From: Candidatus Obscuribacterales bacterium
Lineage (GTDB): Bacteria > Cyanobacteriota > Vampirovibrionia > Obscuribacterales > Obscuribacteraceae
DNA length: 64,000 nucleotides
Assembly (NCBI GenBank): GCA_020050685.1
Contig: JAGVKG010000025.1
Location: 1 to 64,000, forward strand
Direction: 5' to 3'
Below, one piece after another: positions 57,422 to 64,000 of the stretch (its first letter is position 1; every line of letters starts with the position of its first letter). The notes under the pieces were generated by a model that was not told the origin of the DNA, made no database searches, and was given only the letters and a program-made list of their open reading frames with translations. A program made the translations under genes and the position numbers.

Positions 57422-57651
57422 GATTCAACTCCAATATCAACTAGCATGATTTCCGCGCCGCCCGAAGTTGTAGAAATCATTTAGCGATAACAAATGGGAC
57501 TACAGCCTTTTATTCCCACCGAAACACAATCATTAACACCAACTCATAATAAAACTTGACAATTTAATCCGCAAGCAGGTTAAACTTTGCCCCGGTCAGG
57601 TATCCCCATCCAGCAAGGACGATTATCAGCTTCAAATTCTAATTTCTATTA

Positions 57652-57855
57652 TTAACTTGCTTCGGTCTTCTTCTGACAGACAGCCAACATGGTCATGACC
57701 AGACCAAACAAACCCATAACGGCGCCCCAACAGATATTGAGGTCGACGCTCGACTGACCAATTTGCGTTTGAGTCGGGACAAAGAAACCATAGCCAATTA
57801 AGAGCACCCCAAAGATGACAAACAAAATTCCAATTGGCAGTCTCAAATCAAGCAT
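57652..57855 (-). CDS. Small two-helix membrane protein
   Basis: The 67-residue protein has two hydrophobic helices (LPIGILFVIFGVLLIGYGFF and NICWGAVMGLFGLVMTMLAV) joined by a short polar loop. Its ATG is four bases after the symporter stop on the same transcript. The pairing suggests a small partner of the sodium symporter, but I know no family. Confidence 0.75.
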   Translation of the reverse strand: MLDLRLPIGILFVIFGVLLIGYGFFVPTQTQIGQSSVDLNICWGAVMGLFGLVMTMLAVCQKKTEAS

Positions 57856-57858
57856 AAA

Positions 57859-59478
57859 TCACCAGAAAATTACATTACAAATACAAGTAAGCACTAAAAC
57901 AATAATAGCCAAAATCACTGGATTCTTGTACCAAACTGCTGCCTTGGCAAATGCTTGTCCGGATAGACCCCAAACTAAGCCATGCAATTCACTTTCATCT
58001 TTCGGCTTTGTAAAGTATGAAAGCACAATGGTGATGACGAAACAGACCACCCAGGCAGTGGTGGCACGCCAGAAGTTACCAGCCATTGCCGATTGATAAA
58101 TAAGTGTTCCCTGACTGCAAAGCACTTGATGAACACAAGCAGCCAACGTGCCACAGACCAAACCCCAGAATGCCGCCCATGGTGTTGCCTTGCGCCAGAA
58201 CATCCCCAGTAAGAATGTGGCAAACAAAGGCGCATTGAAGAAAGAAAAGATCATCTGCATGTAATCCATGATGCTCTGATAGTTCATCACCAAATAAGCA
58301 GCACCGATGGAAACGATGATACCGCAGGCGGTGGCAATGCGACCGACCCACAAATAGTGTTTGTCGGATCTATTTGGCGCAATGTAACTTTGATAAATGT
58401 CGTAAGTCCAGACCGTGTTAAAGGCTGTAATGTTGCCCGCCATGCCAGACATAAAGCTAGCAAGCATTGCCGTCAGTCCAATGCCAAGCATGCCGGATGG
58501 ATAATACTTGGCTAAGAGCAAAGGCATTGCCATGTTGTAAGAATAATTCGTGTCATTAGAGCCAAGTGCTGGTATAAGGGCTAAGGCAAGCATGCCAGGC
58601 AAAACCGTCAGCGCTGGAAAAAGAATCTTGGGGAAAGCAGCAATCAAAGGAGTGCGCTGGGCAGCGTTAAGATCCTTGGCTGCAAATGCTCTTTGAATGA
58701 CCAAAAAATCTGTACACCAATAACCAAAAGAAAGTACAAAACCAAGACCGGAAACAATGCCTAACCAATCAATACCCATGGGATTGGCTGCCGTTGCCGT
58801 GTTTGCCCAGAGATGACCAAAGCCTGGTGGTAGCTTTTCCACCAGATTGTTCCAACCACCAATATTGGCCAAACCAATAATCGGCAATGGCAGAAGACCG
58901 AACAAGACCAAGAAGAATTGCAGAACCTCATTATAAATAGATGAGGTCAGGCCACCCAGAATTGTATAAGTCAGTACAACCGCTGCTGATACCAAAATGG
59001 AAGCATCCATGGACCAGTTCAAAAGCAGCTTAAAGACAAGGGCCATTGCATACATATTGATGCCGGACATAAGCACCGTCATCACCGCAAAAGAAATGGC
59101 GTTGAAAGCACGGGTCGGTTCATTGAAACGCAACTTCAAATATTCAGGAACAGATCGAATACGAGAACCATAGTAAAAAGGCATCATGAAGATTGCCAAA
59201 AACACCATAGCCGGAATTGCTCCGACCCAATACATATGCGCTGTCATCAAACCATATTGAGCACCATTGGCTGCCATGCCCATAACTTCAATGGCACCAA
59301 GGTTGGCAGATATGAAAGCCAAACCTGTGATCCAACTGGGAATTTTGCGCCCGGAAAGAAAGAAGTCTTCCGAACTAACCATGTTCTTTTTCAGAGCATA
59401 GCCAATAGCCAGAACAAAGACGAAATAAATGGCAATGATGCCATAGTCCAACAAATTTACATGGAACTCTGATTGCAC
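57859..59478 (-). CDS. Sodium:solute symporter (SSS family)
   Basis: The 539-residue protein has about 13-14 membrane helices, with family motifs near the N-terminus (EDFFLSGRKIPSWITGLAFISANLGA) and GGLTSSIYNEVLQFFL mid-chain. The SSS family imports sugars, amino acids or carboxylates with sodium; sugar transporters (SGLT type) look most similar, but the substrate is unresolved. GTG start with AAGGAACTGG upstream. A small membrane protein gene follows directly. Confidence 0.88.
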   Translation of the reverse strand: MQSEFHVNLLDYGIIAIYFVFVLAIGYALKKNMVSSEDFFLSGRKIPSWITGLAFISANLGAIEVMGMAANGAQYGLMTAHMYWVGAIPAMVFLAIFMMPFYYGSRIRSVPEYLKLRFNEPTRAFNAISFAVMTVLMSGINMYAMALVFKLLLNWSMDASILVSAAVVLTYTILGGLTSSIYNEVLQFFLVLFGLLPLPIIGLANIGGWNNLVEKLPPGFGHLWANTATAANPMGIDWLGIVSGLGFVLSFGYWCTDFLVIQRAFAAKDLNAAQRTPLIAAFPKILFPALTVLPGMLALALIPALGSNDTNYSYNMAMPLLLAKYYPSGMLGIGLTAMLASFMSGMAGNITAFNTVWTYDIYQSYIAPNRSDKHYLWVGRIATACGIIVSIGAAYLVMNYQSIMDYMQMIFSFFNAPLFATFLLGMFWRKATPWAAFWGLVCGTLAACVHQVLCSQGTLIYQSAMAGNFWRATTAWVVCFVITIVLSYFTKPKDESELHGLVWGLSGQAFAKAAVWYKNPVILAIIVLVLTCICNVIFW

Positions 59479-59521
59479 AAGTCCAGTTCCTTATTAAAGA
59501 AGCCAAGCAAAAGCAGAGGCC

Positions 59522-59884
59522 TTATAGTGATTGATCAAATTCTTCGGCCGGCGCGGCTCCACCGCTAGCAGCATCTTTCTTGCTATCGAGAAGACGGAAG
59601 TTAGAGGCGCTGACAAAGGGGCGAATGTTTTTCACACCCTGATCATCAGTCCAACGGCTAAAGTCAAGACGTCCTTCCACAGCAATCATGCGACCTTTGC
59701 GCACATATTCACCAGCAAGTTCTGCTTGTCTGCCCCAAAGCTCGATATCGAACCAATCGGTTTCTTTTTCCTTGGTCGGCCGATTGACAGCCAAGCTAAA
59801 AGTTGTTTTAACACGACCGGATTCAAAATACCGCATCTCAGGATCACGTCCAGAGCGACCGACAATAGTGACAGAATTGATCAT
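59522..59884 (-). CDS. ssb: Single-stranded DNA-binding protein
   Basis: The 120-residue protein has the SSB OB-fold: MINSVTIVGRSGRDPEMRYF, KETDWFDIELWGRQAE and GRMIAVEGRLDFSRWTDDQG. A short Gly/Ala linker ends in EEFDQSL, which is not the usual DDDIPF tip. It covers single-stranded DNA in replication and repair. AAGGAAGG lies five bases before the ATG. Confidence 0.94.
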   Translation of the reverse strand: MINSVTIVGRSGRDPEMRYFESGRVKTTFSLAVNRPTKEKETDWFDIELWGRQAELAGEYVRKGRMIAVEGRLDFSRWTDDQGVKNIRPFVSASNFRLLDSKKDAASGGAAPAEEFDQSL

Positions 59885-60088
59885 ACAAACCTTCCTTGCG
59901 AACCTTCCTCGAACCTCTTCATGGGTTGTGATTGCAGTCTTTCAACCGCAATTCGGCGCTTGGCTTCTTCCTCTAAGCTGCCTTATAATAAGTTGCCTTG
60001 TGGCAATTTGATGATGTTACTACAAAGAAGCTTGCTATCAAAGTAAGCAACATCTCAAAAGTTATATTTTAGTTTTAGGAAAAGAACC

Positions 60089-60676
60089 TTGCAGACAGTA
60101 ATCAAGCCAAATGTCGATGCCAATGTCGACTCTAACAACAATCAAAATCCAGTTTCTTTGCAACAGCCGGTTTGGCATGTAGTGGCACTTTGCGTCCTGA
60201 CTTGTTTTGCTTATTGCTTTTACTGGTTTTACAAAACTTGGCGTAATTTAGCCGCATCTGGGGGAAAGCGTCCCGAAACAGCCAAGTACGCTGAAATCAG
60301 TCCGCTGCTTCGAACCATTGGACTCTTTGTGCCTATTTTGCATGTATGGCTTTCCTTCAATTTGTTTTCTGGTATCGCCAAGCTCTATCCCAACAAAACA
60401 TCCACAGTTAGCCAGAAACCAAATTGGTCTGCCGCACTTTTGGTTTTAGCGATGATTGGCTTCATCTATCTCACCAAACTACCAGGCGCTTGGTACTTTC
60501 TCTCGCTCGGCGCATGCATACCACTGGCAGTGGCGCAGTCTTGGCTGAATGCCTATTGGCAAAGTTTGGAGACGAAAGAAATTTTGATTCGCCAAGCATT
60601 CACAGGTAAGGAACTGGTGGCAATCATTTGCGGATCACTTTTACTTGGTTTGATTGCCGCTTCATTTTTTCTCTAG
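60089..60676 (+). CDS. Multi-pass membrane protein of unknown function
   Basis: This 195-residue protein has about five hydrophobic helices. The N-terminal WHVVALCVLTCFAYCFYWFYKTWRNL recalls DUF4234-type membrane proteins, a weak resemblance. It starts at TTG with AAAAGAA upstream. It is convergent with the response regulator gene (3-base gap). Function unknown. Confidence 0.7.
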   Translation: MQTVIKPNVDANVDSNNNQNPVSLQQPVWHVVALCVLTCFAYCFYWFYKTWRNLAASGGKRPETAKYAEISPLLRTIGLFVPILHVWLSFNLFSGIAKLYPNKTSTVSQKPNWSAALLVLAMIGFIYLTKLPGAWYFLSLGACIPLAVAQSWLNAYWQSLETKEILIRQAFTGKELVAIICGSLLLGLIAASFFL

Positions 60677-60679
60677 ACT

Positions 60680-61279
60680 TTAGAAGTCGTGTTTCTTTGC
60701 CCACTTAACCAGCTCGTCCACGTCTTCTAATTCCAATTTGGCAGTTAATTGATCAAGCTCATTTGCCAATTGTTCTTCTGTCAAACTCAAGCGTTCGGCG
60801 GCTTTTGCTATGCCACCACGGGCGGTGACATGCCGCAAGAGATTTCTTTCGCTATGACTTAAGCGAGTCAAATGTCGAGGCAAAGAAGGTGAAATAACAT
60901 TGCGTGATCCGCGCGATACCATGAGCATGGTCATGCGAATCAATGCAGGCGCATCTTCCTTCAACACATAAGCACATGCACCAGCATCGAGTAAATCTTG
61001 CACTTCCGAGGCTTTGCCCTGACTGGCAAAAATTATTACTTTGGCATTGCGCAAAGAACAAAGGCGTTTGATCAAATCGAAAGTGGAGATCAAACCCGGC
61101 AAATGCAAATCAAGCAAGACCATATCCGGTAAAAGTTTCTGCGCTGATTTCCAAGCATCATCAGAAGTTTCCGCCTGACCGCAAACTTCAATCATGTCGC
61201 CTTGAGCCAAATCAGCAATTACCTTGGCTCGGGTTGGTCCATGATCATCAACTACTAGTAAGCGAATTGTATTTGAAAT
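60680..61279 (-). CDS. NarL/LuxR-type response regulator with ATT start
   Basis: The receiver domain has Asp11-Asp12 in LLVVDDHG, phosphoacceptor Asp57 in VLLDLHLPG and Lys in AYVLKEDAP, at classical spacing. A LuxR-like HTH follows (LSHSERNLLRHV, AKAAERLSLTEEQL). The reading frame has no ATG, GTG or TTG before the receiver strand. Upstream of the frame is a TAA. ATT at 61279-61277 has AAAGGAG eight bases ahead, so I infer an ATT start; TTG 61210 would delete the acidic pocket. It is 199 residues long. No kinase gene is paired with it. Confidence 0.85.
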   Translation of the reverse strand: MSNTIRLLVVDDHGPTRAKVIADLAQGDMIEVCGQAETSDDAWKSAQKLLPDMVLLDLHLPGLISTFDLIKRLCSLRNAKVIIFASQGKASEVQDLLDAGACAYVLKEDAPALIRMTMLMVSRGSRNVISPSLPRHLTRLSHSERNLLRHVTARGGIAKAAERLSLTEEQLANELDQLTAKLELEDVDELVKWAKKHDF

Positions 61280-61392
61280 GGCTTGGTCTCCTTTCGGATT
61301 CCTAGAATTTTACATGTCTTTGAGTTACTGACTTGGCACTTGCAAAGCATTTATAATCTAGCCAAGTGTCCAGAGGAAAAGGTAATAATTCC

Positions 61393-61962
61393 ATGAAAAA
61401 CAATCAGCTTACCATTTTACTAAGTCTTGCAGTCCTAGCTCCAGCATGTATCGGCGGATTAACAGCTTGTCAGGCCAATTCACAAGATGCAGCCACAGAT
61501 ACAGCCACGCAAACGCAAGGCACAAACACTGCACCAACAACTCAAATTGCCGATAATTCTATCGCCAACAATTCGACTAGCAATAGTCAGGCACCATCTT
61601 TATTAGCTCAATCAGGAGGAAATACCGTGACAACAGCTTCCGGACTTCAATATGAAGATTTAAAAGTGGGAGATGGTCAGATGCCCAAAGCTGGTCAAAC
61701 AGTTTCTGTGCATTACACAGGTTGGCTAACCAACGGACAAAAATTTGATAGCTCGTTGGACCGCGGTCAGCCTTTTCAATTCACTCTCGGCGCAGGCGAA
61801 GTGATTAGAGGTTGGGACGAAGGCGTTGCCAGTATGAAAGTTGGCGGCAAGCGCAAATTGACCATTCCACCAGGTTTGGGATATGGTGCACGCGGTGCTG
61901 GCGGTGTCATACCACCAAATGCAACTTTGATTTTCGAAGTTGAGCTTTTGGGAGTCGGCTAA
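61393..61962 (+). CDS. FKBP-type peptidyl-prolyl isomerase lipoprotein
   Basis: The 189-residue protein has a lipoprotein signal ([19 protein letters not shown], lipobox LTAC), a polar linker (about 28-75, rich in Thr/Gln/Asn) and a C-terminal FKBP domain (about 85-189). The domain has [29 protein letters not shown] and [13 protein letters not shown]. It should act at the membrane as a folding catalyst. ATG 61393 has AAAGG ten bases away. Confidence 0.92.
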   Translation: MKNNQLTILLSLAVLAPACIGGLTACQANSQDAATDTATQTQGTNTAPTTQIADNSIANNSTSNSQAPSLLAQSGGNTVTTASGLQYEDLKVGDGQMPKAGQTVSVHYTGWLTNGQKFDSSLDRGQPFQFTLGAGEVIRGWDEGVASMKVGGKRKLTIPPGLGYGARGAGGVIPPNATLIFEVELLGVG

Positions 61963-61981
61963 ACCTAATTACTTTTGAGCT

Positions 61982-64000
61982 TTACTTTGGAGGGAGAATA
62001 GATTTTATTCTCCCTTGCACTGCAGAAAAAACTTGCTCGAGCTTGGGTAATGATTCTTCAAGCTCTTCCCAGTTTTGATTGTTTGCCGAAGCTTCCATCG
62101 CCAAAGAAAGTTGTTGCAAATAAAGAGCGCGCATCATTGAGCTCGAGCCTTTCAATTCATGCAAGACCGACTTGACGCCTCTTAAGTTTCGCTCGTCAAT
62201 CGCAGTAGCCAACTTTTGCAAAAGTGCCTCAGTCGACTTGTCAAAAATCTCCAAGAGTTCATTGACAGAATCCCGACCAAAAATTTCATTCAGTGATTCA
62301 ACATCCAGCAAGAGAGCATGATTGCCTGTCTCAATTTGTCCCGAAAAGCTTTGCGAAAGCTCCTTAGCTGATACTGATTCTTTGGCTTTGAAAAACATTT
62401 CTGTCGCCCCAAGAGTAATTTCACCAGATGTTTTGCCCGGCATTATTAATGTATCCGAGACCATACCGGTATAAGCATTTGGCATCTTGCACGGAATCCA
62501 GCGTTGCAAAATTTGCAATAGTTTTTCTGCATCGATGGGCTTCGAGATGTAATCATCCATGCCAGCAACAATGCACTTTTCTCGATCGCCTTCCATTGCT
62601 TGGGCTGTCATAGCAATAATCGGAATGTGCCTGCCCGATAGCATCTCTGCTTTGCGAATCAGCTTGGTGGCATCGAAGCCATCCATTTCCGGCATTTGGC
62701 AATCCATCAAAATCAAACCATAGTCATGCAAGGCTAGTGTACGTATTGCTTCTGCGCCATTGGCACAAGTATCCGCCGAAATTCCAAAGGACTGCAATTG
62801 CAAAATTGCGACTTGTTGATTGACTTTGTTGTCTTCGACCACAAGCACAAGCTGACTTGCGTCTAACTCGCCGGCAAAATCCAAACTCTGCCGATTTGCC
62901 TTGCGTGTTTCTGTTGTCCAAGTCTTGGCGCCGCTACCTTCCAAGGCTCTACCCATGACTGTGGCAATACAATCCAGAAGTTCCGATTGTCTGACTGGTT
63001 TAGTCAAATAACCACTGAAACCGTTGGCAATAGCCATGTCCCCTAAGCCAACTGTGTCGTGGGCCGTGATCAAAATCATCTTAGTGTTAGAAAGCTTGGG
63101 ATCATCTTTGACTTGTGATGCCAATTCCATACCATCTTTTCCCGGCATGACTAAATCAACCAAGAGCACATCGTATGGATCGTTTTGAGCCTTGGCTTTA
63201 TGCAGGATATCGATAGCTTCATCTGCACTGGTGGCTTGAGCTGGACGCATTCCCCAAGAGTCTAAATATGCATGCAAGATGTGTCTGGCAATGGCTTCAT
63301 CATCAACCACACAAACGCGCAAACCACCAATTGCTGGTTTCTCTACTGGTGTCTTGGTCGACTTGCCGGTCCAACCAAAAGGAATCTCGCACCAAAATGT
63401 CGAGCCCTTGCCTTTAGTGCTTTCAACATCAATGACACCACCCATCATTTCAGTAAGATGTTTGGAAATCGTCAGCCCAAGCCCTGTGCCACCATGAGTC
63501 TTGCTTGCCGAAGCTTGTACAAATGGTTGAAACAAGCGGGACTTTTCTTCTGACGTCATACCGACTCCAGTATCGGCAACTTCAAAATGAATAATTGCCA
63601 TCGATTCAGACTTGGTTTTGAGCATGGCTCGAATCACAACTTCGCCATTCTTAGAAAACTTGATTGCATTGGCTGCCAGGTTCAAAAGAATTTGACGCAA
63701 GCGCCCAGGATCGCCAAACAAAACCGCTGGTACATTAGCGTCTACATAAGTCATGAGAGAAATTTGTTGGCTTCTGGCTTGCACTGCCAATAACTCGCCG
63801 ACACTTTCCACGACAGAAACCGGGTCAAACTCCATGAATTCAAGCCCGAGTTTGCCCGCTTCAACTTTAGAATAATCAAGAATATCGTTGATTACCGATA
63901 GCAGTGCATCAGCTGCATCACGCACTGTGGCTGCAGACTTTCGCTGATCATCGGTCAACTCAGTGCGCAATAGCGCATTAATCATGCCAATGATTGCATT
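61982..64000 (-). CDS. Hybrid sensor histidine kinase (5' end outside the window)
   Basis: The coding frame runs off the right edge, and its last visible upstream codons read NAIIGM, the region after the kinase phospho-His, which is missing. Visible parts are the end of the dimerisation domain and HATPase_c (N box LAANAIKF, G1 DTGVGM, G2 GGTGLGL). Two receiver domains follow ([14 protein letters not shown] and [16 protein letters not shown]). A C-terminal HPt domain ends the protein with phosphotransfer His in LHELKGSSS. This is a phosphorelay kinase; sensing domains lie beyond the window. Confidence 0.94.
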   Translation of the reverse strand, partial: NAIIGMINALLRTELTDDQRKSAATVRDAADALLSVINDILDYSKVEAGKLGLEFMEFDPVSVVESVGELLAVQARSQQISLMTYVDANVPAVLFGDPGRLRQILLNLAANAIKFSKNGEVVIRAMLKTKSESMAIIHFEVADTGVGMTSEEKSRLFQPFVQASASKTHGGTGLGLTISKHLTEMMGGVIDVESTKGKGSTFWCEIPFGWTGKSTKTPVEKPAIGGLRVCVVDDEAIARHILHAYLDSWGMRPAQATSADEAIDILHKAKAQNDPYDVLLVDLVMPGKDGMELASQVKDDPKLSNTKMILITAHDTVGLGDMAIANGFSGYLTKPVRQSELLDCIATVMGRALEGSGAKTWTTETRKANRQSLDFAGELDASQLVLVVEDNKVNQQVAILQLQSFGISADTCANGAEAIRTLALHDYGLILMDCQMPEMDGFDATKLIRKAEMLSGRHIPIIAMTAQAMEGDREKCIVAGMDDYISKPIDAEKLLQILQRWIPCKMPNAYTGMVSDTLIMPGKTSGEITLGATEMFFKAKESVSAKELSQSFSGQIETGNHALLLDVESLNEIFGRDSVNELLEIFDKSTEALLQKLATAIDERNLRGVKSVLHELKGSSSMMRALYLQQLSLAMEASANNQNWEELEESLPKLEQVFSAVQGRIKSILPPK

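Noticed and set aside
57540-57600. TTGACA-18-TTAAAC as a plus-strand promoter
   Set aside because: The -10 is poor and no plus-strand gene lies downstream for several kilobases; chance is likely.

Overview
The window is about 64 kb of bacterial chromosome carrying roughly 55 protein genes and one tRNA. It has no rRNA, CRISPR array, insertion sequence or recognisable phage. Gene content is mostly housekeeping: lexA, gmk-rpoZ, clpB, pyrG, gatC, polA, purA, mqnC, tig-clpP-clpX-lon, HU, alr, nadD-yqeK and ssb. The mix suggests a Gram-negative-type free-living bacterium. Supporting features are the futalosine-pathway enzyme MqnC, a cyanobacterial-style glycine-tailed RRM protein, Tad-type pseudopilins, a phasin-like protein, and many TTG starts with good Shine-Dalgarno sites. 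My guess is a non-photosynthetic relative of cyanobacteria (Melainabacteria/Vampirovibrionia, Obscuribacterales-like), but this rests on general resemblance and not on a marker phylogeny.

Layout. 0-12 kb: an S1-like protein, LexA with a clear promoter and tandem operator-like boxes, RqcH, gmk-rpoZ, a duplicated-fold membrane protein, Dus, an RRM protein, a Zn/Mn ABC transporter (ATPase and permease), a PAP2 phosphatase, then a small accessory module. That module has a DUF4143 ATPase gene diverging from a VapBC-like toxin-antitoxin pair, and promoters on both sides predict leaderless mRNAs. 12-27 kb: ClpB, a TauE-like exporter, a J-domain/TPR protein, a secreted glycine-zipper protein, a GGDEF protein, PyrG, GatC, a cation exchanger, an AI-2E-type permease, a 3-hydroxyacyl-CoA dehydrogenase, an amino-acid permease and a leucine-rich-variant repeat protein. 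27-41 kb: a PafA-like phosphatase with polA, a phasin-like protein, PurA, a HolB-like protein, TPR proteins, a CbpA-type DnaJ, MqnC and two TadE-like pseudopilins. 41-47 kb: the classic tig-clpP-clpX-lon protein quality-control operon. 47-64 kb: tRNA-Gly(GCC), a frameshifted Gfo/Idh/MocA oxidoreductase, HU, alr, nadD-yqeK, a TadG-like protein with a 20-proline run beside a membrane spermidine-synthase-like protein, a sodium symporter with a small membrane partner, SSB, a response regulator that seems to start at ATT, an FKBP lipoprotein, and a hybrid histidine kinase cut by the window edge.

Themes. Proteostasis is well represented (RqcH, ClpB, two J proteins, Tig, ClpXP, Lon, FKBP), as is DNA metabolism (LexA, PolA, HolB-like, SSB, HU). 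Three Tad-like pseudopilin or minor-pilin proteins are scattered with no assembly ATPase in view. The most unusual signals are the leaderless toxin-antitoxin/ATPase module, the ATT-initiated response regulator, the LexA operator array, the poly-proline Tad protein and the two-fold repeat membrane protein.
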